A stretch of DNA of 38,164 nucleotides. It comes from Pelagophyceae sp. CCMP2097 (taxonomy: Eukaryota; Sar; Pelagophyceae). Where the stretch lies: NCBI GenBank assembly GCA_026770575.1, contig MU657205.1, positions 7,225 to 45,388 of the forward strand, read 5' to 3'. Under the pieces are notes generated by a model, which had not been told where the DNA came from, did no database searches, and worked only from the letters and a program-made list of their open reading frames with translations. This document shows, piece after piece, positions 9,401-19,900 of the stretch (within the stretch, counting starts at the first letter, position 1; each line of letters opens with the position of its first letter). The position numbers were made by a program, and so were the translations under genes.

Positions 9401-12400
9401 TGTGGCGTCCTCCGGGGCCGTGTTGGACCGTCCTCGGAATCAGTCCGCCTTTGGGGCCTTCCGTCGAGGAATCAGCCCGTTCTTGGAATCGAGGGCCGTC
9501 TCCGCCCTCGACCCTCTCCGGCCCGCCGCGGAGTTGCAGCGGCGGTGCGCTGGAGCGCCGCCGCCAAGACTGCCAAGACTGTCGAGGCATCCCACGTACG
9601 GGACCCAGTCAAGGCCCACAAAGACTCGGCTTCCTCGGCCAGAAGCGGCTCTGACTTGCAGAGCCGCCCTTTCGCCCCGCACCGGGCGCCGCTCCAGGAC
9701 GACCGTCTTGGGCGGGTTGGAAATACCGTTGGCGAAACTCGCTTCACACGCCCCCCTTTCGCCGCTTCACCGGCCCCTTTCGCTTCGCCGCGCATCGGCC
9801 GCCCCCTCCGGGCTGCGGCCTGGAACCCTCCGGGCGGTCCTGCCTTTGCCGAGAAAAAATGCGACGCGGGGGCCGCGCGCGGACCATGGTGAAGAGCAAG
9901 TCTAGGCCAGCGAGCGCTTTGATGGGTTTCCGATTCGAGTTGCCATCCTGCTCCGCGTGCGCCAAAACAGCAGCAGCGCCGGACATTAAGGATTGATGCC
10001 AGATGGATTGAAACCAGGCTCCGTGGCCCAAAGCCAAAGTCGACCGCGCGTGGTTGTTCAAAACTCGGCCTAAACCTTGAAGTAGTAAAACGTGCGTCTC
10101 GTCCCAGTCGGCGTGGTCGGTGGAGTGCGCGGGTTTCGGCATGTTTTCGCGGAGGTCTTGCTCGCGGATAAAGTCGACGAGGGGGAAGATGATACTTCCG
10201 AGGCACGTATCCCATCTCGACATGGGTAAGTTTGAAGCGTTGCCTATAAACATGGAGAAGAGCGAGTTTAAACCGCAATGCCGCACCTCGCGCCGAGGGT
10301 CGCGCACGAGCAGCGTCAGTTCGTGCAGAATTGCGACCCAGACCGACTGCCTATTTCGAGACGTTTTCGAGACGTTTTCGAGACGTGTTCGAGACGTTTT
10401 CGAGACGTTTTCGTTCCAAATCCTGCTCCAAACCTTTCCCAGCGGGCGACGGGCCTCGAGGGGACCCCGATGCGATGCGGCTCGCCGGTATGTGGCCACG
10501 CTCTAGGAAAGGCAACTCGACGAACCGACTTCTCGTAAACTGGCGACTCCCGTCCGTCCATCGTGTCCCGGTTCGGTCTTCCAATTCGGAGCCCACAACT
10601 GGGGCATTTAAGGTGCTCCGAATTGGAACCCACAACCGGTACGTGGACGGGCGCCTCCAGTTTACAAGAGCGGTTCGAACAGAGCCGCTTTTTCGGGCTG
10701 CTCCGATTTCGGCGAGGCCCGGTTTCATCCCGCATACTCGGTCCCGTAAACCGCTCCCTTCGACCTTTAGACTGGGACCTCGCCTCGGAGTCCCGGGACC
10801 AGATGCAAAGACCAGATACAAAGGCCCGAGACCAATTTTCGAGATTTCGAGACGGGAAAAGTCCATCTACCGCATCGAGACGTCCCGGGTTCCCGGGTTC
10901 CTGGGTTCCCGGGTTCCTGGGTTCCCGGGTTCCCGGGTTCCTGGGTTCCCGGGTTCCCGGGTTCCTGGAAGATGGGCCCAGTCTCGGGCCTTTGCAGCGG
11001 GCCCGACCTGCGCCGCGGGATGCGCGATACATGGGCGTGGTCTACAGGAGCAAACGTTTCGGGGGCCAAGGTGCCGACTCTCAAGGCCCTTGCGAGGAGC
11101 CTCCAAGGAGCCCCGTAAGGAACCGTACCTGGGGGCTTTTCGAGGGCCCTCGAAAGAGGCCTCGTGAGTGACCGCGGAGAGGCCGGGCAAGTGGCCGCCA
11201 AAGAGGCCGGGCAAGGGGCCCGCCCGGAGAGCTCCTTTGGCGGTCAATTGCCCGGCCGAATGCGCGGTCGCTTGCAAGGCTTCTTTCAAGGGCCATTGAA
11301 CGCCCCTCGAGACGGCCCCTCGAGACGGCTCCTGGAGACGGCCCCTCGAACGGTCCCTTAAGGCGGTCCCTCGAGACGGCGCCTCGAGAGGGCCCCTCTC
11401 GTTGGCCCCTCGAGGCGGTTCCTCGAAACGGCGCCTTTAGACGGCCCCTTGAGAAAGCCCCTTGAGAAGGCCTTGCTCGCCGGCCTCTGGAAGGGCCCCT
11501 CGAAACGGCCCCTCTGTCAGACAGCCCTAGGAGACGGCCCTTCGAAACGGCCCCTTCAGACGGTCCTTTGAGACGGCCCCTCGAAACAGCCCCACAAAAC
11601 GGCGCCTTTGGACGGCCCCTCGAGAGGGCCCCGTCTCGGCGGCCCTTCGAAACGGCGCCTCAAGACGGCCGCTCGAGTCGGCGCATGAGACGGTGCCCCG
11701 AAATAGCCCGTTGAGAAGGCCCCTCGAAACGGCGCCTTTGGACGGCCCCGTCTCGAAGGCCCCTCATCCCGGCCCCTTGAGACGGCGCCTTTGGACGGCC
11801 TCTCGAGTCGGTCCCTCAAGAAGGCCCCTCTCGCCGGGGCCCTTAAAGGGCCTTTTGAAAAGGGCCTTTTGAAAAGGGCCTTTTGAAAAGGGCCTTTGAA
11901 AAGATGCCTTCAAACGGCCCTGAGGCGACCTCTCGAGACAGCCCCTCGAAACGGCCCCTTCAAACGGTCCTTCGAGACGGCAACTCGAGACGGCCACTCG
12001 AGACGGCCCCTCGAGAGGGCCCCTCGAAACGGTCCCTTTAAACGGCCCTTCGAGGCGACCACTCGAGACGGCCCCTCGAAACGTCGCGTGGACCGTGGCT
12101 CCCGTCGCGGGGCTGGGCATCGGCCCTTGGCCCTTGGTGGCAGGCTTTGGTAGCAGGCTTTGGTACCGGCCCTTGGGATCGGGCCTTGGGAGCGGGCTTT
12201 GTAGCGCGACCCGGCACCAAAACGCCGTCGAGGGACCCCGTAGCTGGCATTCTGGGCCTCGGGGGCCTGTTTTGGGACCCGGTTTTGGGACCCGGTCTCG
12301 GGGCCCCGTTTCGGGACTTGGTAGAGGGTCCTGGGAGAGGGGCCTGCTCTCGGGTTTCGGTCTCGGGGCCAGGTAGAGGGACCCGGTACAGGTTTCGGTC

Positions 12401-15400
12401 TCGGGACCCGGTCTTGGAGCCCGACATGCGGTGCCAAGGTCCCTTTGAAAGGCCCCCGTGACAAAGGGCCCTTTCCTATGGCAAGGTTCGTATTGAAGGT
12501 CCCCGCGACGAGAACCCTGCGACGAGAACCCTGTGACCGGTTTCGGGCCTTTGTCGATCGACGCAATATCTGGACCCGGCATGTGAAAACCCGGTTTCGG
12601 GATCCGGGAACGGGACCCGGGAGCGGGACCCGGTAGCGGGACGCAGGAGCGGGAAGCCGTCTCGGGACCCGGTCTCGGGGCCTGTTCCAAGGACCTGGCA
12701 TCGGTACCCAGTCTCGGCGCCTCGTCTCGGGACGTCGCGTCTCGGGAGCGGGGCCCGTCTTGACACGCCTCCGGGGCCTTTTCGGTTTACGGGGTTTCCC
12801 TCGAAAAAGACGCCGCCTCAAACGTGGCCGCATCTTGGGCGGATGATTCGCCTCCTTTGACCACGCCGCCTCCTTTGACCACAAAGTCGGCGACGGCCCA
12901 AAACATGCCGAGCGAAGACAAGGCCATGTTGATATCCGCCCCTTGCGCCGCAAACGCCCCGACGCAGGAGATGCACTGCGAGATGAGCTCTTTCGGAATG
13001 AATTCTAAAAAGTCGTCGATGATTAATCTCAAAGACTTGTACGCAACCTCCAAACACAGCGTCTCCACCGTCTTCTCCGAGGATTGCCGCACCGCCACGG
13101 AATACAGCAGCCTCAACACGGCGGGCCACCCATCCCCTAAGGCCTGACCGACGTCTTGCAGGAGGCTGTGGAGGCCGTTGAGAGTTCGGAAACGGACGTC
13201 TTCCAAGTCCGACACCGCCAACGGCAGCAAAGGTTCCAGCAGCCGCTGCTGCATCTCCTCGTTGACAAAGTCGATTCCAACCCCTGCTCCGCCGGAGAGC
13301 GCGCCGAGTTTCGGTTTGCTCCCAGAAAAGAGCGCTTCGACTCCTTTCTCAAAGCCGCGCCCGGGCGTTTTCGGTGTCCCAGCCTCCTCTTCTCGCCACC
13401 TGAGCGCATCCGCGACCACATCTAAAAAGGCGTCGACGGCCGCGCCGCGCAGGTCCGCGCACCGGCCGCGGAGAGCGACTAATCGGAGATGAGCGACAGT
13501 TATGTCCCACGTCGCAAAGACTCGAAATAAATTCGCAGTCGCCACCTAACAGGCCCGTCTTCGTCCGCCGATGCGCGCAACGAAACGCCTCTCGCGATGA
13601 TGCACTCGCAGCGGATGCACTTTGGGGAAAAGTCGCAGACGGCCCGTTTGCCGACGCCGAAACCCACCCCGAGGAAGATCTTCACTAGTGGCGGCAGCTC
13701 GCCCGCCGCCGCCGAGACGGACGCGTCCGGCGCCGCCGCGGCCGCGGTCCGGTTCGTTGGTGGCGCGCCCGAAGCTTCCACCTGGCATTCATGGTGACGC
13801 GCGACGACTCTGACTCTTGGACGGCGCGACTCTGGCATCCTGCACGAGCGCAAAAGAGCCCCCCGGCGCATCTGGCGCCACGACTCGAAGTCTTGCCCTT
13901 TCGCCGAAAAGCGGTGCACTTTCTCCAAAGACGCCGCCGCCGCTGCACGAGCGCGCGGTGCTCGACGAGGCGGTCCGTCGAGGCGGTGGAGAGCGCGAAC
14001 CTGCGGAGAAACACGCCTCCCAAAGTTTCATACATGCAAAAGTTGAATTCTCGGAGGTACTGGGGGCCGAGGCCCCAGTACTGGGGGCCGAGGCCCCAGT
14101 CCGTTGAAAAGGTCCCTGTGGCCCGTTGAAAAGGTCCCTGCCGCAATTGGCGTCCCCGTGGCAAGGTCCCTGTCTCAGGAACCCAGAGTCAGGAACCCCG
14201 CCTCCGGAACCCTGCGACAAGGTCCCCGTGAAAAGGTCCCCGTGACAAGGTCCCCGTGACAAGGTCCCCGTGACAAGGTTCCTATGGCAGCGTCCCGGTG
14301 CCAAGGTCCCTGCGACAAAGGCCATGCAGCAAGTGGCAAAGTCCCCGTGACAAGGTTCCTATGGCAACGTCCCCGTGAAAAGGTCCCCGTTGCAAGGTTA
14401 TGAAAAGGGCCCCTGATAAGAATCCCGTGATGAGGTCCCCATGAGACGAGGCTCCCCGTGACGAGGTCCCCATGCCCCCGTGACAAGAGGATCCCCGTGA
14501 CAGTCCCCGTTGCAAGGTCCCTGAGACAAGGTCCCCGTGAGAAGAACCGTGTGGGAAGAACCGTGTGGGAAGATCGCTGTGACGAGATCCCTGTGACGAG
14601 ATCCCTGCGACAATGACCCTGCGACAAGGTCTCCATGACAAGGTCCCTGAGACAAGAACCTTGTGACAAGAACCCTGTGGCAAGAACCTTGTGGCAAGTT
14701 CCCCGTGACAAGGATCCCCGTGACATAGTCCCGTGACAAGGTCCCCGTGACAAGTTTACTATGGCAAGGTCCCTGTGACAAGAACCCTGCGACGAGGTCG
14801 TTGTGGCAAGGGTCCGTGGCAAGAAACCCGTGACGGGGTCCCTGAGACAAGGTCTCCGTGTCAAGAACCCTGTGACAAGAAGCGTGCGACGGGGTCCCAT
14901 TGACGAGATCCCCGTGGCAAGGATCCCTGAGACAAGGTCTCCGTGTCAAGGTCCCTGAGACAAGAACCTTGATACAAGGGCCCTGCGGCAAGGTCCCTGT
15001 GAAAAGGGCCCTGCGTCAAGGTCCCTGTGAAAAGGGCCCCGGTCGGACCGTTGTCGGAGAAACAATGGTGCATCATCGGAATGCACCCTTCTTCGACGCC
15101 GTTTAAAGTGCATGATGGCCTGGACCGTGTTGTGGTCCATCTGCTTGGTCTGTTGGACGAATCGTTTCAGGACGTTTTGCAGCTCTGACCGACTCCACGG
15201 CCTTGCCCCCGCCAGAGCGTACGCCAACCCAACAGTGGAAACATCCACTTCCTCCTCCACCGCGTAAAGCGACACCGGCGCCTCGTTCGCGTCCTTTTCG
15301 ATGGCGTCTGCGCTCGCCAAAATGACGTCGAAGACCTTCACCCAGCAAGTGTCCATGAGGTCGGGCGTGGCGTCCACCGCTCGTAAGACCGCGAAACCCA

Positions 15401-18338
15401 CCAAGTGCATGCAGTGCGCGTTCCAGGCCCCGATTCTCGCCAAAGCGTCCAGGACCTAGCGGATATGCGTGAAAGGCCGTCACCGAGAGCAGAGAGGCCC
15501 GCCAAAACGGACCCCAACCCCCCCAAACGACCCCCTCGAGACGGCTCCACGCACGGCGTCGCGCCTCTGGGAGAGGCCGCAAAGGCTGAGGATGACGGCG
15601 AGGTGTTCTAGGGCGGCGAAAGATTGAGAAATGAGAGGTCGCAGCACGTTGCGGAAGTCGATTCGAGAAAGGTGCGCCGTTTTCAATAAAACGTCTGTAA
15701 ATAAATCCAGCCCAGCATCGCAGCACGTCGCCGCCGTCTCCGCCAGCGCTTTGGCTTTTGAAGAATCGGTTGCGGTGACGCAGAGAAAGTGCAATTTCGA
15801 AATCGCGAAAGCCACGGCGTCCACGCCCCCAAACACAGACTCCGCCCGTTGCTGCGCATTCGGCCCCTCGACGTCCAAACGGTCCTTGCCGGAGACGGGG
15901 GGGGCGAACATGTGCTCGAACCTAGCGGTCTTTCTCTGACGTGGCTTCTCTGACGTGGCTTCCTCCACCAGGTGACACATGCCATCCACGCCGTCTCGAG
16001 GCCCCCGTCTCGGGATTCCTTGCGGCCCCGCCTCGAGGCCCGGTCGAGGGCGACCTTTCGGGCCCGCAGGAGCCTCGAGGCCCCGGTGGCCCCGGTCGAG
16101 GGCGTTTTCGGCCCGCGGCAGCCAGGGAACGTCCGACGTCAACTCGGGGAACCACGCCTCGCGCGATCCGGCAAACCACGCTTCCCGTGCGTCGGCCTTT
16201 CCTGCGTCGGCCAACAAAAGGGAAGGTTTGCCTGAACGGACGCTTTCCCGCGCGCCGAGACGGCGTCGAGGAACGTCGTGCCGCCGGCGGTGCTCTGCGG
16301 GTCGCGCGGGAGGTTATTCTGGGGAGCGGGGGGCCGCTTTAGAGGGAATAAATCCTGCGCGTTCAAGCTTGCAACCCCGCGCCGGCAAAACACCGCCACC
16401 GCCGACAAAGCCTGCGAGAACGCCGCGTCGCTTGGACCGCCGGTTGAGGCGATTCTGCCGTGTGACTCCTCTCCAGCGTCTCTTGCGAGTCCTTTTGAGA
16501 ACAACGGCAAAACCGCCTCCACGCCCAAGACGGCCGCCCACGCCTTTGTGTGCGCTAAACTCGTCTGCATCGCCGCGTCCCGACCGGTGTAAACTTCGTC
16601 GCCGACAGACGGGAACCCCGAATTCTTCAACGTGACGACGGCCAAAGCCGCCACCACCAACTCGGTGCAATCACCACCCCCGTACCGCAGCAGGACGAGT
16701 CGCGAGATGCGTAAAAGGCGGCCCGTCACCGCCAAGGGAGAGTCTGCCGTCGCGTCGAGTTTGGCGACGAGCAAAGGGACCACGTGACCGAGCACCTCTG
16801 CCCGGACGTCTTCCACCGTCCTCTGCGCCATCAGAACGTATATGATGTCGAGGCAAGTCAGTAAGGGGACGTTCATTCTTTTGAGCTTGACCGCCGGCTC
16901 ACCTTGGGCCAAGCGGCAAAGGTCGCTTAAAACTGCCGCGCCGCAGTCCGGGCCCGTCCCAGAGGGCGCTCTGCACAATAAAGCCAGAATCTGCCGGAGC
17001 GTCGCGGCGGCGGCCTTGCGCACTGTGGCGTTGACGCCGCAGAGGAGCGTGAAGCAGATACCCAAGGATTGGAGGAACCTGTTTCGGCCAAGAATGAACC
17101 GGCCAAGAATGAACCGGCCAAGAATGAACCGGCCAAGAAGAATGGACGTCTCACTCTTTCCAACAAGGGCCTTTCCAACAAGGACCGCGCTCAAAGGGAT
17201 AGAGGACCCGTGGACGCCGCCGCTCCGAGGCCTCGGCGGCGGTCCCTCCTCTGCGACGGCCCCCTCGGGACCTCGTTTGCCGTGGACCGCGTTTGCCCGC
17301 ATCGCCTCCGACGCCGCGCCTTTTACGCGTCTTCATGAAGCGCGCCGGATGCGCCCCAGGCAGCGACGCGGAGGAGCGTCTGGAGCACTTTCAACTGGAC
17401 GTCGACGTTGGCGTTTCCCGCCTACATTCGTTCGACGCATGCCTTGCTTTCATTCCTTACGCCGCGTCGACTGAGTGCAAACCTCGGACGAGTCGTCCGA
17501 CGGATGCCGCTCCGCCCCCCGAAGGTGCGCACCCTCGAGGGCGGTCCACAGGAGACGGACGGTCCCCGGCAGACGCCCCCCCCCGCACGAGGAAACGCGC
17601 CTGGATAGCCAAAACGTGAACCACGCTCGGCGCGTCCGTGTCGAGGACGCCGCCGCCGTCGATCTGCCGCTGCATGGCCGTCAGAGCCAGCCTAGAAGCG
17701 TGTGGAAGGCGCTGAAGCTCCGCGTGCCGTTCTTAACGCTTGTCGTTCAAAAGGGCCCCGCGCGTCGTTCAAAAGAGGGATTCGCCCGGCGGGCCTCTCT
17801 TTTGACCCCGCCGGGGGTCTCCCGCCACCTCTTATGAAGGGACGTGGTTTCCCCGCAACCTCTGTCTGGGGCGTGGGTCTCCCGCCACGTCTGAAGGGAC
17901 GCGGCGGGCTCGCAAGTGGAGTTTGGCACTGGCACTGAGATGATTGCACGCCAATAAAAACGGCCTTAACAAATCCATCGATGCGTAGGCCTCGAGCGCG
18001 CAACCGCCCTCGGAAGCCTCGGCCTGGCGCTGCGCCCGCAGAGAGGCAGAGTAGTCGGTCTGGAGACTGCGGACCTGAGCATACGTGCACCGTCACGAGC
18101 GCCGCTCGACGGCCACCGTTTCGGGGAGACGGAGGCAGTCCGCAGTCCCAGAGATGCCCGGCCCCGGATCGGCCCGCTGCATTCGTCTATAGGAGCGCCG
18201 AAGGCTGACCTTTGCGATGCCCGACTCGGCCGCTTCCTTGACATCCGAAAGTTGCCGCGCCTTGCCCGCTTCCGCCGCCAGCGCGCGCAGGCCCTCCTCG
18301 ACGTCGAGGAGGAGCACCATGGGGGAGGTCGAGGCCAT
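6475..18338 (-). CDS. MON2: MON2-like Golgi/endosome trafficking protein, 12 exons
   Basis: MON2 proteins are large HEAT-repeat relatives of BIG/GBF Arf exchange factors that lack the catalytic Sec7 domain and work in endosome-Golgi traffic. My exon model is 18338-18210, 18074-17860, 17691-17589, 17421-17327, 17078-16242, 15921-15555, 15455-15087, 14059-14015, 13545-12791, 10350-9885, 8458-7920 and 7726-6475. All junctions are GT-AG with matching phase, giving 1723 residues, the usual MON2 length. Family hallmarks appear in order: VKEAAESGIAK near the N terminus; RPFLLACN; a DCB-like region with TVRKAAAATLRQILALL-type sequence (exon 5); LCGLSQRRDAVLDAL across exons 6-7; a block like MON2's LQ-rich HDS region with INMALSSLGMFWAVADF (exon 9); VRDPRREVRHCGLNSLFSMF (exon 10, DUF1981-like); and the C-terminal domain. 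A Gln-Ser tract in exon 11 is encoded by a CAGTCG repeat. Exact ends of exons 2-4 and 11 are less certain. Confidence 0.85.
8459..9884 (-). repeat. MON2 intron 10 (1.4 kb) filled with GGACCGTC/GGGGCCG repeats
   Basis: The intron is bounded by GT at 9884 and AG at 8459 on the minus strand. From about 8.6 to 9.5 kb it consists of imperfect copies of a motif of roughly 15-18 bases that alternates GGACCGTC with GGGGCCG. Stop codons are rare because the array is so GC-rich, so long false frames cross it on both strands. Confidence 0.7.
9074..9137. repeat. CCAAAAAT 8-bp tandem array, about 8 copies
   Basis: Nearly perfect 8-base repeats (CCAAAAAT on the plus strand) sit as an A-rich island inside the GC-rich repeats of MON2 intron 10. 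Confidence 0.9.
10358..10413. repeat. 11-bp tandem array GAGACGTTTTC, five copies
   Basis: Five nearly perfect copies abut the 3' splice site of MON2 intron 9. On the gene strand they read ACGTCTCGAAA and end in the AATAG acceptor. Confidence 0.9.
10887..10968. repeat. 8-bp tandem array GGGTTCCC/GGGTTCCT, about ten copies
   Basis: Alternating copies of GGGTTCCC and GGGTTCCT within MON2 intron 9. The unit is nearly palindromic, so the array can fold on itself. Confidence 0.9.
11286..12085. repeat. 13-bp minisatellite CCCCTCGAGACGG
   Basis: About 800 bases of imperfect 13-base units close to CCCCTCGAGACGG, many with XhoI-like CTCGAG or CTCGAA cores, inside MON2 intron 9. A subarray at 11842-11902 has 14-base units containing the palindrome CCTTTTGAAAAGG. 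Confidence 0.85.
12110..12770. repeat. Degenerate GGGACCCGGTCTCGGG repeats
   Basis: Imperfect units of roughly 14-16 bases, rich in GGGACCCGG and TCTCGGG, at the 5' end of MON2 intron 9. Confidence 0.7.
14060..15086 (-). repeat. MON2 intron 7 (1.0 kb) made of a 14-bp minisatellite
   Basis: From about 14.10 to 15.04 kb almost every base belongs to a 14-base unit close to CAAGGTCCCCGTGA on the plus strand, with variable divergence. The intron starts GTGCAT at 15086 and ends CCCCAG at 14060 on the gene strand. Because 14 is not a multiple of three, translated frames show a false 14-residue repeat. A 24-base near-duplicate (TACTGGGGGCCGAGGCCCCA) directly precedes the acceptor. Confidence 0.85.
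17089..17136. repeat. 15-bp tandem repeat CCAAGAATGAACCGG
   Basis: Three full copies plus a partial one, in MON2 intron 4 just upstream of its 3' splice site. Confidence 0.9.
17750..17920. repeat. Imperfect direct repeats in MON2 intron 2 region
   Basis: The segments containing GGGTCTCCCGCCACCTCTTATGAAGGGACG and GGGTCTCCCGCCACGTCTGAAGGGACG (each shown only in part elsewhere) are direct near-copies about 60 bases apart. They overlap the uncertain 5' splice site of MON2 exon 2. Confidence 0.6.
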
Positions 18339-18761
18339 ACCCAGAGCTGCGGCCGCGGGCCCCGAACTTCGGGCGCCGTCGCCGAAAATGTGGACGCAAG
18401 TTTCCTTCCGTGCGCGCGTGGGAGCTTTCTCGGCGACGAGGCGAGGTGGCGGCCGCGCGCGCGGCGGCGGCGGAAACGCCTCTAAAAAAAATGCCTTTGC
18501 AACGCACTGACTTTAGGAATTCCTACATAGGATTCCTAAATGCTTGCACAACCATGATCGGTGGGTTATGGGGGGCTAGGGGGCGGGGTCCTAAAATTGC
18601 TTGGGGGGCTTGGGGGGCGGGTCCTGAAATTGCTTGGGGGCTTGGTCTGCGGGTCCGTGGACCCGTGTACGGCCCCCAGCGAGGACGCCAGGCAATGGCG
18701 GTCCGTCACGCCGTCGTGACCCTGCAGAGGGTGGTGCGACGAGATGATGCCTCGGCGGGCA
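18339..18761. other. MON2 upstream region, G-rich, up to the gap
   Basis: This holds the 5' flank of MON2. At 18565-18655 a unit of about 32 bases (GGGGGCTTGGGGGGCGGGTCC plus TGAAATTGCTTG, given here in parts) is repeated about 2.5 times on the plus strand; its G runs could form a G-quadruplex. At 18546-18567 lies one arm of an inverted repeat whose partner is across the gap. No promoter element is identified. Confidence 0.5.
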
Positions 18762-19691
18762 NNNNNNNNNNNNNNNNNNNNNNNNNNNNNNNNNNNNNNN
18801 NNNNNNNNNNNNNNNNNNNNNNNNNNNNNNNNNNNNNNNNNNNNNNNNNNNNNNNNNNNNNNNNNNNNNNNNNNNNNNNNNNNNNNNNNNNNNNNNNNNN
18901 NNNNNNNNNNNNNNNNNNNNNNNNNNNNNNNNNNNNNNNNNNNNNNNNNNNNNNNNNNNNNNNNNNNNNNNNNNNNNNNNNNNNNNNNNNNNNNNNNNNN
19001 NNNNNNNNNNNNNNNNNNNNNNNNNNNNNNNNNNNNNNNNNNNNNNNNNNNNNNNNNNNNNNNNNNNNNNNNNNNNNNNNNNNNNNNNNNNNNNNNNNNN
19101 NNNNNNNNNNNNNNNNNNNNNNNNNNNNNNNNNNNNNNNNNNNNNNNNNNNNNNNNNNNNNNNNNNNNNNNNNNNNNNNNNNNNNNNNNNNNNNNNNNNN
19201 NNNNNNNNNNNNNNNNNNNNNNNNNNNNNNNNNNNNNNNNNNNNNNNNNNNNNNNNNNNNNNNNNNNNNNNNNNNNNNNNNNNNNNNNNNNNNNNNNNNN
19301 NNNNNNNNNNNNNNNNNNNNNNNNNNNNNNNNNNNNNNNNNNNNNNNNNNNNNNNNNNNNNNNNNNNNNNNNNNNNNNNNNNNNNNNNNNNNNNNNNNNN
19401 NNNNNNNNNNNNNNNNNNNNNNNNNNNNNNNNNNNNNNNNNNNNNNNNNNNNNNNNNNNNNNNNNNNNNNNNNNNNNNNNNNNNNNNNNNNNNNNNNNNN
19501 NNNNNNNNNNNNNNNNNNNNNNNNNNNNNNNNNNNNNNNNNNNNNNNNNNNNNNNNNNNNNNNNNNNNNNNNNNNNNNNNNNNNNNNNNNNNNNNNNNNN
19601 NNNNNNNNNNNNNNNNNNNNNNNNNNNNNNNNNNNNNNNNNNNNNNNNNNNNNNNNNNNNNNNNNNNNNNNNNNNNNNNNNNNNNNNNNNN
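18762..19691. other. Assembly gap (930 N)
   Basis: All bases are N. The right edge has direct copies of GACGTACCCACGTACCC at about 19700 and 19745, and the left edge is G-rich repeat, so the gap is probably an unresolved repeat. Any frames drawn through it are meaningless. Confidence 0.99.
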
Positions 19692-19900
19692 CGGGGGCCG
19701 ACGTACCCACGTACCCCCAGGGTCCCTCGTCGTTGCCGGCCGTCGACGTACCCACGTACCCTCCCAAATAACGTACTCACCTAAAACTGTCGTACCTAGA
19801 TCTACCCTGGCAAACAAACGTAATCCTGCAGCTGGTCGCTTGGTCTTCGCCAAACGTGCGGAACCCACCGATCATGGTTGTGCTTGCGGGTTTGGTGAAG

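Larger units (their letters stand above)
10351..12790 (-). repeat. MON2 intron 9 (2.4 kb), a patchwork of minisatellites
   Basis: The intron is bounded by GTAAAC at 12790 and AAATAG at 10351 on the minus strand, and the phase of the flanking exons matches. From its 3' end to its 5' end it holds an 11-bp array, unique sequence, an 8-bp array, a 13-bp array, a 14-bp array and GGGACCCGG-type repeats at 12.1-12.75 kb. Confidence 0.75.

Noticed and set aside
7731..9905. Long plus-strand frames of 563-724 residues
   Set aside because: Antisense to MON2 exons 11-12 and running through the intron 10 repeat array.
13560..14010. Peptide fragments considered as extra MON2 exons
   Set aside because: Joining 14059-14015 to 13545 in phase 0 gives a better match to the family, and this stretch then has GT and AG at its ends as an intron.
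14175..14991. Frames with GTLSQGPCHGDLVTG-like repeats
   Set aside because: Translation of the 14-bp intron array; the 14-residue period is three DNA units.
14100..15040. Regularly repeated array considered as CRISPR
   Set aside because: No spacers; units are contiguous and degenerate, in a eukaryotic intron.
18410..19868. Open frames on both strands through the gap
   Set aside because: They consist mainly of undetermined bases.
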